Notes: generated by a model not told the origin, from the sequence alone. A stretch of 64,000 bases of DNA from Salana multivorans (GCF_003751805.1 NZ_RKHQ01000001.1:1240001-1304000), one strand, 5' to 3'. Numbered from the stretch's first letter, positions 24,361 to 33,114 are shown. Made by a program: numbers and translations.

Positions 24361-25518
24361 TCAGAGACGGTCGAGGTCGACCGAGAACCAGAAGACGTTG
24401 TACGGCCCCCACAGCGAGAGCGTGAAGTACAGCGTCCGTCCGTCGGCCGAGGTGTAGCGCGGACTGAGGTAGGGCGAGTAGAGGCCCGGGTAGTCCGCGC
24501 CCGAGACCAGCTCGATCGGCTCGCCCCACGGCCCCCACGGCGTGAGCCCCTCGCGGATGTAGGCGTTGCCGAGGTCGGAGTAGGTCATGACCCACCGCTC
24601 GAGGTAGGTCGACCACATGACGGAGAGCTCGCCGACCGTCGGGTCGACGACGAGCACGGCGTCCGTCAGGTCGCTGCTCCACCGCGGTGACCCGTCGTCG
24701 TCGGTGCCGACGAAGTAGGAGTAGGCGGCCTCGTCCTCGACCGCGGCCCGCGTGGCTGGCACCCGCATGAGCGAGACCCCGCCGAACCGGCCGGCCGGGA
24801 TGGTCCAGAAGTAGACGTACTCCTCGCCGTCCTCGACGACGTGGGCGGTGGCGACCTGGATCACGCCGGAGTCACCGGGCCAGCGCGGCGCGTCCAGCGT
24901 CTCCCACGTCGCCCCGTCGTCGGTCGACCGGGCGAGCGCGGCGTAGTTCGCGTCCCAGGCGCCGGGCTCGTTCCAGCTCTCGACGGACATGAACAGGACG
25001 TAGATCGCGTCCTCGACGGCGAACCCGTAGGTCGGGATCTTCGTCACCTCGGCACCGATCCCGCCGGGATCGTGGTCGCCCTCGACGATCGGCGCGGCCA
25101 GCCCGACGTCGTCGACGAGCCAGCCGTCGAACGTGAGGCCGTCGCTGGGGTCGTCGTCGGTCGTCCACGCCACCACGTTCGAGCGCCAGAACTCGCCCTG
25201 GCCGCCGTAGGAGTCCGGGTCCCGGACACCGAACGTGTCCCCGAACAGGAGGTACGTCCGGTCCCCCACGGTGACCATCGAGCCCAGGTCGGTGCCGGCG
25301 ACGGCGACCGACTCGGTGTCGTTGATCGCCCCCGGACCGGTGAGCTGGGCGATCTCGGTCAGGTTGCTCACGCCGCGCAGGACGAACGGGCGGTCGGTGT
25401 CGTGGTCCACGACGACGGGTCCCTCCGGTGCTGGGGCGCCGCCGCAGGCCGCGAGCGTCGCCGTGGTGGTGAGGAGCAGCGCGAGCGCCGCGGCCACGCC
25501 GCGGGTCACCCGGGTCAT
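24361..25518 (-). CDS. DUF4185 (GH183) lipoprotein, probable D-arabinanase
   Basis: This 385-residue lipoprotein has the lipobox TLAAC (Cys25) and then a single DUF4185 domain to the C terminus. It shares AGTDLGSM (Asp77), YLLFGDTFG (Asp94), GEFWRSNVVAW, the FMSVESWNEPGAWDANYAALARSTDDGATWE blade and the C-terminal YFTLSLWGPYNVF with the anchored enzyme at 16466, so both belong to one subfamily. It would act on arabinan at the outer face of the membrane, probably shortening fragments before import. It lies in the GH172 operon with ATGA overlap to the preceding gene. The endo or exo mode is not decided by sequence. Confidence 0.82.
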   Translation of the reverse strand: MTRVTRGVAAALALLLTTTATLAACGGAPAPEGPVVVDHDTDRPFVLRGVSNLTEIAQLTGPGAINDTESVAVAGTDLGSMVTVGDRTYLLFGDTFGVRDPDSYGGQGEFWRSNVVAWTTDDDPSDGLTFDGWLVDDVGLAAPIVEGDHDPGGIGAEVTKIPTYGFAVEDAIYVLFMSVESWNEPGAWDANYAALARSTDDGATWETLDAPRWPGDSGVIQVATAHVVEDGEEYVYFWTIPAGRFGGVSLMRVPATRAAVEDEAAYSYFVGTDDDGSPRWSSDLTDAVLVVDPTVGELSVMWSTYLERWVMTYSDLGNAYIREGLTPWGPWGEPIELVSGADYPGLYSPYLSPRYTSADGRTLYFTLSLWGPYNVFWFSVDLDRL

Positions 25519-27158
25519 GACGCCCCCCGGAACCAGACCTCGAGCTCGCGGATCGACGTGTAGCGCATCCCGCCCCCGGGCTCCCCGGCGATCCGCACCG
25601 CGTCGGCGCACTGGGCGTCGAGGTCGAACACGTACTCGTCCTCCTCCAGCGCGGTCCAGTCGGTCGGGTAGGGCGGCGTCACCGTCGCCGCCACCTCGTG
25701 CCAGACGCCGTCCCGCCGGACCTCGACGCGCGGGCTCGACGCGAACCAGCCGCCGAGGGAGTCCTGCGGCCCCGGGACGTAGACGACCCGGTCGAACCAG
25801 CGGGGCGATGGCCACTCGATGCCCCAGACGTCCTCGCCGGAGCCCGGCCCGTAGGCGGAGTCCTCCGCGACGTCGCGCCGGCCGTCGTTGAGCACGTGCT
25901 CGCCGCCCTCGCGGACGCGCGGGACGAGGACGGACGCGTCGGCGGAGCGGGCCAGGTTCTCCGACGGCGCGGTCGGCCGCGGCGGCTCCTGCCCCGTCCC
26001 CGGGTCGAACCGCACGCGGCGCAGGCCGAAGCAGTAGGCGCGCCCGCCACGCGAGGACGCCGGGACGAACCAGTTGCTCTGCAGCCACATCTCGCGCCCG
26101 TCGTCGGAGATGAACCGCGAGGGCATCGTCGGCGCGTAGCCGCCGTGCTTGGCCAGCGGCGAGCGCGGGCCGTGCCACGGGAAGTGGCCGAAGTCGTGGG
26201 AGTGCAGCAGCCGCCACGGCCCCCAGGGAGCTGGGGCCTCGAAGAACTCGAAGGTGTACTCGCTCCAGGTGGAGTAGAGGTAGCGCCCGAGCCCGGCGTT
26301 CCACACCACGCCGCCCTGCGCGATGCAGGTGAAGTCGCAGGCGGAGAAGCCGAGCGCGGGCGTCGGGTAGAACCGCCGGGTGTCCTCCAGCACGGGCACC
26401 CTGCGCGCGACGTCCGACGACCAGACCGGACGGAGCCCACCGTCCGCGCCGTCAGGCTCGGTCCCCGCGACGAACTCCCAGGCCGCCCGGTCCTGGATCG
26501 CGTCGGCGCGCACACGCGCGAGGAAGAGCTGCGTCGGGTCGGGCACGACGTGGGAGAACGACGTGCGCCAGTTGCCGTCGATCCCGTAGGCGTAGACCCA
26601 CTCGGAGCCGCCGTTGGAGCGGCCGAGGTCGAGGAACATGACGGTCGTGAAGACGTGGTCGGTGAACAGCGGCTGCGCCGGCCAGGTCCACGTGAGCCCG
26701 CGGTCGTCGCTGCGGCACACGGTCGCGGTCGGGGCCTCGTTGAACGTGTCGGGGCCGGCGCCGCAGCGCAGGTCCTGCACGGCGAGGTAGAGCTCGTCGC
26801 GGCCGTCGCCGTCGCCGTCGACCGCCACCATCCCGGTCGGCTTGCGGTTGAACCGCTCCGGGTCCCAGGCCGGCGCGACCGCGTCGCCCGCCGACAGCCG
26901 TTCGCCGCGCAGCCCCTCCCGAGGCGTGCCGGTCACCCGGTTGACGACGATGTCGCGCCAGTCGTGCCGCGCGAACCCGGTGCCGTCGCCGCACGCCGTG
27001 TAGAGCGCGTCGTCGTCGGCCCAGGCGGCCGGCCACAGGTCGCCGTCGCTCTCGGTCAGGACGCTCGCGGCCTGGTCGACGTGCGCGACGCGCAGCAGCA
27101 GCGGCGAGCGGTCGCGCGCGACGGGGACGCCGTCGACGACGGAGACGTCGGGGGTCAT
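25515..27158 (-). CDS. DUF4185-like protein fused to an F5/8-type C domain, no signal peptide
   Basis: The 547-residue product begins MTPDVSVVDGVPV with no signal sequence. A DUF4185-like five-bladed-propeller domain covers about 25-410 (SDGDLWPAAWADDDALYTACGDG carries Asp40 and Asp58 at the 18-residue spacing of the family; later SDDRGLTWTWP, WNAGLGRYLYSTWSEY, FEAPAPWGPWRLLHS). A discoidin-like F5/8C domain covers about 430-547 (NLARSADASVLVPRVREGGEHVLNDGRRDV ... SIRELEVWFRG). The next upstream gene (27155-28261) is its close paralogue with a lipoprotein signal. It could be an intracellular arabinan-oligosaccharide hydrolase. ATG 27158 overlaps the upstream stop. The GH183 assignment is by resemblance only. 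Confidence 0.72.
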   Translation of the reverse strand: MTPDVSVVDGVPVARDRSPLLLRVAHVDQAASVLTESDGDLWPAAWADDDALYTACGDGTGFARHDWRDIVVNRVTGTPREGLRGERLSAGDAVAPAWDPERFNRKPTGMVAVDGDGDGRDELYLAVQDLRCGAGPDTFNEAPTATVCRSDDRGLTWTWPAQPLFTDHVFTTVMFLDLGRSNGGSEWVYAYGIDGNWRTSFSHVVPDPTQLFLARVRADAIQDRAAWEFVAGTEPDGADGGLRPVWSSDVARRVPVLEDTRRFYPTPALGFSACDFTCIAQGGVVWNAGLGRYLYSTWSEYTFEFFEAPAPWGPWRLLHSHDFGHFPWHGPRSPLAKHGGYAPTMPSRFISDDGREMWLQSNWFVPASSRGGRAYCFGLRRVRFDPGTGQEPPRPTAPSENLARSADASVLVPRVREGGEHVLNDGRRDVAEDSAYGPGSGEDVWGIEWPSPRWFDRVVYVPGPQDSLGGWFASSPRVEVRRDGVWHEVAATVTPPYPTDWTALEEDEYVFDLDAQCADAVRIAGEPGGGMRYTSIRELEVWFRGAS

Positions 27159-28261
27159 CCGAGCCTCACCTCGCGCAGCCCGAACCAGTAGGAGGTCACG
27201 CCGGCCGGCGCGCACGGGCAGACGTTCGACTGCATCCACATCGTCCTCTCGTCATCGGAGACGAACTTCGACGGCACGGTCGTGGCGTAGCCGCCGATCC
27301 GGTCCGCGGTCCACGGGTACTCCCCGAAGTCCTCGGACAGGACCGACGTCCACGGACCCCAGGGCTCGGGCGCCTCGTACAGCTCGACCGTGTACTCGGT
27401 CCACGAGGAGTACAGGTAGCGCTCGTGCCGCGGCAGGTAGGTCACCCCGCCCTGCGACAGCACGGTCATGCCGTGCACGCGCCGCTCGTCCACGAGGACG
27501 GGGCGCTTCGCCGCGACGTCGCTCGTCCACGTCGGCTCGTCGTCGCCGGGCTCGCCGGCGTAGAACTCCCAGCTCGACGCGTCCTGCACCGACGCCACGG
27601 GCACCCGGGCGAGGAAGAGCTCGGTCGGGTCGGCCACCGCGTCGGTGAACGAGTCGCGCCAGCTTCCGTCGAGCCCGTAGGCGTAGACGTGCTCCGCGTC
27701 CGGTCGCCGCTCGGCGTCGCGGCCGTAGTCGGCGAACCAGATCGTCGTGAGGACGCCGTCGTCGAACATCGGGGCGCTCCGGTCCCACGTCCAGGTCGCG
27801 CCGTGGTCGTCGCTCCGCGCGATCGTCGCGTTCGGGGCCCGGTCGAAGTCCGGCGCGAGATCCTGGACGGCCAGGTAGAGGACGCCGTCGACGCAGAGCA
27901 TGCCGGTCGGCTTGCGGGTGTAGCCGGCCTCCGTCGTCCACACCTGCCCGAGGTCGTCGCCGACGCCGAGCGCCTCCCCGGCCAGGTCGTCGGACGCGGG
28001 CGACCCGGTGATCCGGTTCATGACGATGTCGCTCGTGACGGAGCCGAACCCGGCCCCGTCGCCGTTCGCCGCGTACAGCGCGTCGTCGTCGGACCAGCAG
28101 CTCGGCCACAGGTCGCCGTCGGACACCCCGATCGCGGTCGGGGTGTCCGCGATGCTCACGGCGGTGATCGGCGACGAGCCGCCGGCGCCGCACGCGGGGA
28201 GCAGCAGGACGCCGGCGGTCAGCGCGGCGAGGCTCGATGCGGCGCGTCGACGGACCCTCAT
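27155..28261 (-). CDS. DUF4185-like lipoprotein
   Basis: This 368-residue lipoprotein has lipobox LLLPAC (Cys24) and one DUF4185-like domain. GVSDGDLWPSCWSDDDALYAANGDG keeps Asp50 and Asp68, 18 residues apart. SDIVMNRITGSPA, RKPTGMLCVDGVLYLAVQDL, ARSDDHGATWTW, PRHERYLYSSWTEYTVELYEAPEPWGPW and WMQSNVCPCAPAGVTSYWFGLREVRL are shared with the 25515 protein. These two form a second subfamily distinct from the FGDTFG type. They probably attack a different linkage or branch of the same polymer (inference). The ATG overlaps the stop of the P-loop kinase gene (ATGA). Confidence 0.75.
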   Translation of the reverse strand: MRVRRRAASSLAALTAGVLLLPACGAGGSSPITAVSIADTPTAIGVSDGDLWPSCWSDDDALYAANGDGAGFGSVTSDIVMNRITGSPASDDLAGEALGVGDDLGQVWTTEAGYTRKPTGMLCVDGVLYLAVQDLAPDFDRAPNATIARSDDHGATWTWDRSAPMFDDGVLTTIWFADYGRDAERRPDAEHVYAYGLDGSWRDSFTDAVADPTELFLARVPVASVQDASSWEFYAGEPGDDEPTWTSDVAAKRPVLVDERRVHGMTVLSQGGVTYLPRHERYLYSSWTEYTVELYEAPEPWGPWTSVLSEDFGEYPWTADRIGGYATTVPSKFVSDDERTMWMQSNVCPCAPAGVTSYWFGLREVRLG

Positions 28262-28857
28262 GCGTCCACCCGCGCGCCCTCGGTGCGCTGCAGGGTCTCG
28301 CGCGCCCAGGCCCACACGCGTCGAGCTGTGTCCGCCGGCGCCACCCCGGTGGTCTCGAGGATCGCGACCGGGACCGGCCACGCGCTCGCCCCGTCCCACC
28401 GCTCCCAGCGCATCGTCCCGGGGACGCGGATCACCTCGGGCCGGTGGCGCGGGTCGCGCGCGTGGTCGAGGAACCACGCGCCGAACCGGTCGTGGTGGGC
28501 GATGCTCTCCTCCGGCTCGCCGCGGGCGCGCAGCCGCGCGGCGCGCTCCTGCGGCGAGCAGTGCAGGACGCAGGCGGCGACGCCGTCGAGCCGGTCGGCC
28601 GACGGCGCGGCGAGCAGCTCGCCGATCGGCACCTGGCCGCAGAGCAGCAGGTGGACGCCGTCGGCCTGGAGGTCAAGGGCGTGCCGGACCCAGCGCTCGA
28701 CCGCGCCGTGGCGCCAGGCCGTGTCCGCGTCGAGCGGCACGCCGATGGAGTCGAACTCGGCGCACCGCACGTCCCACGGAGCCCAGTCCGCCGCCGAGAG
28801 CGCCGGGAGCACGGTCGACTTGCCGGCGCAGCTCGCGCCGGTCAGGGACAGCAGCAT
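28258..28857 (-). CDS. P-loop kinase / ATPase-like protein
   Basis: The 199-residue protein begins MLLSLTGASCAGKSTVLPAL, a perfect Walker A (GASCAGKST) at residues 7-15. It continues with VHLLLCGQVPIGELL and CVLHCSPQERAARLRARGEPEESIAHHDRFGAWFLDHA, the LID-like Arg/Glu-rich section of small AAA_33/nucleoside-kinase-like proteins. The substrate is unknown. It lies between GH172 and a DUF4185 gene in a tightly coupled operon, so phosphorylation of a sugar or nucleotide-like intermediate is possible. I know of no D-arabinan locus with such a gene described. Confidence 0.7.
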   Translation of the reverse strand: MLLSLTGASCAGKSTVLPALSAADWAPWDVRCAEFDSIGVPLDADTAWRHGAVERWVRHALDLQADGVHLLLCGQVPIGELLAAPSADRLDGVAACVLHCSPQERAARLRARGEPEESIAHHDRFGAWFLDHARDPRHRPEVIRVPGTMRWERWDGASAWPVPVAILETTGVAPADTARRVWAWARETLQRTEGARVDA

Positions 28858-28876
28858 GGCTCGGGTGCCGCGCGGG

Positions 28877-30019
28877 TCAGGCCAGCGGGGCCCGCGGGGG
28901 CGTCGCGCCGATGTCGGGAACCGGGGCGGTCCCTAGGTGAACCTCCAGGTCGTCGGCGCTGGGCGTCCGGGGTCGACGGGCCGTCGGTCGGTCGAGGTAG
29001 AAGATCGCCGTCGACGCGATGTCGTCCCGCAGCGGCAGGTAGCGCCACCCGCTGCGCCAGCCGAGCGCCTGGATGTCGACGCGGCGCAGGCCGCGCTCGA
29101 ACCGGATCGGGTCGGCGACGTGCCAGCGGTACATCCCGAACCGCTGCTGGCTGACGTAGAGGCCGTCCGGCCGGATCACCTGCGGCATGCCGAGGTAGGG
29201 CGTCGAGAACTCGGTGTACCCCTGACCCGGGATGTCGAAGTTCCACGCGCCGCCGAAGTAGTCCTCGGTGCCCGTCCCGCAGATGGTCGGGTAGTCGGTG
29301 TCGTCGTCGAGGTAGAACTTGATCTCCCCCTCGCCCCACCAGCCGTTGGAGTTGACGCCCCAGGCGATGTAGGTGCCGACGTAGTGACCCTGGCCCTCGA
29401 CGTCCTCGACCAGGACGTGGGGCACGCGGTCCTCCAGCGGGTTCGAGCGGTGCCACTGGGCGTGGAAGTAGCCCTCCCCGCCGACGTCCTCGCCGACCTC
29501 GTACGTCACCTGGTAGTAGACGCGGACGTCGACGGTCGAGGTGTTCTCGAGCGTGAGGTGGGCGCCGGTGCGGAACGGCATCGGCCAGTAGGAGTTGAAG
29601 CCGCCGTGCGGGTTGGCCGCGATCATCTGCGAGCTGACCTGCGAGAAGACGCCCCAGCCGTTGCAGAAGAAGTCGCCGTAGGGGACCTCGACCGCCGGCT
29701 CCTGCGCGCCGTCCCAGTAGGCGCGCAGCAGGAGGGTGCGCCAGTTGTCGGTGTGCGTCGTGATCCAGATGTGCGTGATCCGACCGGCGCCGTCGATCCG
29801 GGCCAGGTCGAGCGTCTCGCCGGCCTTGATGTCGACGCTCGGGGAGATCTTCCAGCCGGGGCCGAGGTCGCGCGCGTTCCAGGCACCCGTGCCCTCGGTC
29901 GCGCGCCCGCCACCACCGACGGCACCGTCGAAGTTCTCCGGGGAGATCGAGCGCGTGCGAGAGGCGCGCAGCCGGGAGATCCCGGCCAGCTCGGAGTGTG
30001 GGTGGGCGGGGGCGCTCAT
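28877..30019 (-). CDS. DUF2961 (GH172) glycosidase, probable exo-alpha-D-arabinofuranosidase
   Basis: This 380-residue cytoplasmic protein (no signal peptide) has one DUF2961 domain: RTRSISPENFDGAVGGGGRAT, GPGWKISPSVDIKAGETLDLARIDGAGRITHIWIT, VEVPYGDFFCNGWGVFSQVSSQMI, GGFNSYWPMPFRTGAHLTLEN, and the acidic motifs WWGEGEIKFYLDDD (Glu230/Glu232) and GTGTEDYFGGAWNF (Glu252) that carry the catalytic Glu pair of GH172. Characterised members act on D-fructofuranose or D-arabinofuranose ends, including exo-alpha-D-arabinofuranosidases active on mycobacterial arabinan. It would release D-arabinose from imported oligomers. It is the first gene of a six-gene operon, with an operator 51 bases upstream. 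ATG 30019 has GAGGAAG upstream. Confidence 0.88.
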   Translation of the reverse strand: MSAPAHPHSELAGISRLRASRTRSISPENFDGAVGGGGRATEGTGAWNARDLGPGWKISPSVDIKAGETLDLARIDGAGRITHIWITTHTDNWRTLLLRAYWDGAQEPAVEVPYGDFFCNGWGVFSQVSSQMIAANPHGGFNSYWPMPFRTGAHLTLENTSTVDVRVYYQVTYEVGEDVGGEGYFHAQWHRSNPLEDRVPHVLVEDVEGQGHYVGTYIAWGVNSNGWWGEGEIKFYLDDDTDYPTICGTGTEDYFGGAWNFDIPGQGYTEFSTPYLGMPQVIRPDGLYVSQQRFGMYRWHVADPIRFERGLRRVDIQALGWRSGWRYLPLRDDIASTAIFYLDRPTARRPRTPSADDLEVHLGTAPVPDIGATPPRAPLA

Positions 30020-30069
30020 GGCGGCACTTCCTCGTCGTCGGGGGTATCGAGCGATCGACCGTGTAGTCT

Positions 30070-30081
30070 GAAATCGATTTC
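30070..30081. promoter_or_regulatory. LacI-type operator between GH172 operon and LacI gene
   Basis: A perfect GAAATCGATTTC palindrome lies between the divergent start codons at 30019 and 30185. It would control the GH172 operon and allow autoregulation of the LacI-type gene. Confidence 0.85.
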
Positions 30082-30184
30082 GTCATCGTAGGGTGGCCCC
30101 CGACGGATGTCAACGCCGTCGAGACGGTCGGTGACGCGATCACCGACCATCGATACGTCCAGCCGACACCCCGAGGGGAGCGAT

Positions 30185-31171
30185 GTGGCCACCATCTACG
30201 ACGTCGCGCGACTGGCCGGGGTGTCCCCCGCCACGGTCTCGCGTGTCTTCAACGGCGTCGGCGTGTCGCCGCAGAAGACGCAGGCCGTCCGCGACGCCGC
30301 CGACGAGCTGCGCTACACCCCCAGCCGCGCGGCGCGGACGCTGCGCAAGCAGAGCGCCGAGGTCATCGCCCTCATCATCCCCGACATCGAGAACCCCTAC
30401 TTCACGGAGCTCGCACGCGGCGTCGAGGACGTCGCCCAGCGCGCCGGGTTCTCCGTCGTCCTGTGCAACAGCGACTCGGAGACCGAGAAGGAGGCCACCT
30501 ACCTCGAGATCGCCCTGTCGGCGAACATGGCGGGCGTCATCGTCGCGCCGGCCTCCGCCGACACCGACCTCGGTCCGACGCTCGCGATGGGCCGACCCGT
30601 CGTCGCCGTCGACCGCGGGACCCACGACCGGATCGACCGCGTCGTCATGGCGAACCTGCAGGCCGGCCGCGCCGCGACCGAGGCGCTGCTCGCCGCCGGA
30701 TACCGCCGGGTCGCCTGCCTCACGGGGCCGCGGGAGATCGAGACGGCGCACGAGCGCGCGCTCGGCTGGCGCGCCGCCATGGCGACCCACCTGCCCGACG
30801 CCGAGCTCGACTCCCTGCTGCGCTACTCGACGTTCCGCGTCGGCGGCGGCCGCGACGGCATGACGGAGCTGCTCGCGCTCCCCGAGCCCCCCGACGCCAT
30901 CGTCGCCGGGAACAACCTCCTCGGCGTCGGCGCCCTCCAGGTGCTCACCGAGCGCGGCCTCACCCCGCCGGAGGTCGGCGTGTCCGTCGTCGGCTCGCTG
31001 CCGTTCACCACGCTGAGCCCGCAGGCGGTCACGATCGTGCGGCTGCCGGCGCGCGAGATGGGCGTCCAGGCGGCGGAGATGCTGCTCGAGCGGATCGCCG
31101 GCGACGACGAGCCGGCGCGCACCGTCGTGCTGCCGGGCGCGGTCCAGGCCGCGACGCTGCTGCGCGCCTGA
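30185..31171 (+). CDS. LacI-family regulator of the D-arabinan locus
   Basis: This 328-residue regulator begins directly with the LacI DNA-binding helix-turn-helix VATIYDVARLAGVSPATVSRVFNGVG and hinge YTPSRAARTLRKQSA, followed by a periplasmic-binding-type effector domain (IALIIPDIENPYFTELARGVE ... PPDAIVAGNNLLGVGALQVL). The GTG at 30185 has AGGGGAG upstream and places the HTH at the N terminus, as usual; the ATG at 30107 would add 26 unrelated residues. The palindrome GAAATCGATTTC or close variants occur at 18673, 18695, 22331, 22386, 30070 and 31510. The inducer is probably a D-arabinose-containing sugar or an intermediate such as D-ribulose (inference). Confidence 0.92.
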   Translation: MATIYDVARLAGVSPATVSRVFNGVGVSPQKTQAVRDAADELRYTPSRAARTLRKQSAEVIALIIPDIENPYFTELARGVEDVAQRAGFSVVLCNSDSETEKEATYLEIALSANMAGVIVAPASADTDLGPTLAMGRPVVAVDRGTHDRIDRVVMANLQAGRAATEALLAAGYRRVACLTGPREIETAHERALGWRAAMATHLPDAELDSLLRYSTFRVGGGRDGMTELLALPEPPDAIVAGNNLLGVGALQVLTERGLTPPEVGVSVVGSLPFTTLSPQAVTIVRLPAREMGVQAAEMLLERIAGDDEPARTVVLPGAVQAATLLRA

Positions 31172-31501
31172 CCCGCCGTCGGCCAGCCGCTGGCCGTCTC
31201 GCCGCACACCACGACCCGGTCTCGCCTGCGCGGCGCTCCGCCGCCGCGCCCGCGGCGCACCCGGCTCGCCTTCCCGCGCACCGGCGCCCGACCCGGGCAC
31301 CCGCCGGCCCTAGCACCCACCGGCCCCAGCCCCGCCGTAGACCCCGCCGCACCCCGCAACGGGGTCGCCGTCGCCGACCGGACGGACCAGGCTCGGCTCC
31401 GGCCGGGTCGAGCCCGAGGCGCCGTCGGGTCGGGCACGGCACCCGAACGGGTCGACCTCGGCGTTCCCGCCCCGGCTCCCGCCCGTCGCCACCCGTCCCG
31501 G
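31172..31501. other. 330-bp intergenic region, no gene seen
   Basis: The stretch between the LacI gene and the kinase promoter is very GC-rich and proline-codon-like. The only structures I see are short, weak hairpins such as CCCCG/CGGGG near 31350-31365. No RBS-linked reading frame of convincing composition is present on either strand. Confidence 0.6.
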
Positions 31502-31530
31502 TTGTGGGTGAAATCGATTTCGCCTATGCT
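31502..31530 (+). promoter_or_regulatory. Promoter and LacI-type operator of the kinase-GH116-isomerase operon
   Basis: TTGTGG (31502-31507) and TATGCT (31525-31530) are 17 bases apart. GAAATCGATTTC (31510-31521) lies two bases after the -35 and three before the -10, the same geometry as at 22322-22350. A bound repressor would block RNA polymerase directly. Confidence 0.9.
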
Positions 31531-31566
31531 CGGCTGAGGTTCTGTGGCGCGATCGAGGAGGATGCC

Positions 31567-33114
31567 ATGCGCACACGCTGCACGCTCGGGGTCGATATCG
31601 GCACCTCCAGCTCCAAGGGCGTCCTCGTCGACGAGTCCGGCACCGTCCTGCGGACCGCGACCATCGCCCACGACGTCGCCCGCCCCCACCCCGGCTGGGT
31701 CGAGATGGACGGTCGCGTCTGGTGGGACGAGCTCGTCGCGCTGAGCCGCGAGCTGCTCGTCGAGGACGTCGACGTCGTCGCGGTCGGGGTGAGCGGGATG
31801 GGCCCCTGCGTCCTGCTCGTCGACGACCACGGCGTCCCGGTGCGCCCCGCGATCCTCTACGGCGTCGACACGCGCGCCGTCGAGGAGATCGCGGAGATGA
31901 CCGACGAGCTCGGCGTCGACGCCATCACCGCCGTCGGCGGCTCGCGCCTCACCTCCCAGGCCGGCGGGCCGAAGATCCACTGGGTCCACCGCCACGAGCC
32001 CGAGGCGTACGCGCGCGCCCGGCGGCTGTTCATGCCCGCGTCGTGGCTCGCCCACCAGCTCACCGGCGCCTACGTGCTCGACCACCAGTCCGCCAGCCAG
32101 CTCTCCCCGCTCTACGACATCCAGGACGGGTCGTGGCACACGCCGTGGTGGGAGCGCTACGCCCCCGGCCTCGAACGGCCGGAGCTGCGCTGGCCCGGCG
32201 ACGTCGCCGGCCACGTGACGCCCGAGGCCGCCGCCCTCACCAACCTCCCGGTCGGCATCCCGGTCATCACCGGCACGATCGACGCCTGGACGGAGGCGGT
32301 GAGCGTCGGCGCGCAGAACGACGGCGACCTCATGCTCATGTACGGCACGACGATGTTCCTCGTCGCCACCGGGACGCAGACCCTGCGCACGCCGTCGATG
32401 TGGACGACGGTCGGCGCCTTCCCCGGCACCCGCAACCTCGCGGGCGGCCTCGCGACGTCGGGCGCGCTCACGGCGTGGCTGCGCGACCTCACCGGGAGCG
32501 ACTACCCGAACCTGCTCGCCGACGCCGAGTCCTCCCCGCCCGGCGCGAACGGCCTCGTCGTGCTCCCCTACTTCGCCGGCGAGCGCACCCCGATCCTCGA
32601 CCCGGACGCCCGCGGCGTCGTCGCTGGGCTCACGCTCTCGCACACCCGCGGCGACCTGTACCGCGCGGCCCTCGAGGCAACGGCGATGGGCGTGCGGCAC
32701 AACGTCGAGACGATGCGCGCCGCCGGCGCCGACGTGCGCCGGATCGTCGCGGTCGGCGGCGGGACGCAGGGCGCGCTGTGGCTGCAGATCGTCTCCGACG
32801 TGACGGGGCTGGTCCAGGAGGTCCCGCGCACGACGATCGGCGCGAGCTACGGCGCCGCGTTCCTCGCCGCCTGCGCCGCACCGACGGTTGACGCGGACGA
32901 CGCCGACGCGACCGGTGACGGCGCGACCGCCGCGCCCCGGATCGAGGACTGGAACCCCGTCGCCACCCGGATCACTCCCGACGAGACCACCGCGGCGACC
33001 TACGACTGGCTGTTCGGCCGGTACCTCGAGCTGTACGCCGCGACCCGCGACATCGTCCACGACCTCGCTCGCCACCAGCGCGACACCAGCATCACGATCA
33101 CGGAGACCTCATGA
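31567..33114 (+). CDS. FGGY-family sugar kinase, probable D-ribulokinase
   Basis: This 515-residue kinase has the N-terminal phosphate-binding LGVDIGTSSSKGVLVDE, GMGPCVLLVD, and the FGGY catalytic-base motif GTIDAWTEA (Asp239). The C-terminal half has the adenosine-site motif IVAVGGGTQGALWLQIVSDVTG and GASYGAAFLAA. The family phosphorylates ketoses and polyols. Because it is translationally coupled to GH116 and a FucI-type isomerase, the likely substrate is D-ribulose formed from D-arabinose, giving D-ribulose 5-phosphate for the pentose phosphate pathway. GAGGAGG precedes ATG 31567. Its stop overlaps the GH116 start. An acidic insertion (DADDADATGDG) lies near residue 445. Confidence 0.88.
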   Translation: MRTRCTLGVDIGTSSSKGVLVDESGTVLRTATIAHDVARPHPGWVEMDGRVWWDELVALSRELLVEDVDVVAVGVSGMGPCVLLVDDHGVPVRPAILYGVDTRAVEEIAEMTDELGVDAITAVGGSRLTSQAGGPKIHWVHRHEPEAYARARRLFMPASWLAHQLTGAYVLDHQSASQLSPLYDIQDGSWHTPWWERYAPGLERPELRWPGDVAGHVTPEAAALTNLPVGIPVITGTIDAWTEAVSVGAQNDGDLMLMYGTTMFLVATGTQTLRTPSMWTTVGAFPGTRNLAGGLATSGALTAWLRDLTGSDYPNLLADAESSPPGANGLVVLPYFAGERTPILDPDARGVVAGLTLSHTRGDLYRAALEATAMGVRHNVETMRAAGADVRRIVAVGGGTQGALWLQIVSDVTGLVQEVPRTTIGASYGAAFLAACAAPTVDADDADATGDGATAAPRIEDWNPVATRITPDETTAATYDWLFGRYLELYAATRDIVHDLARHQRDTSITITETS

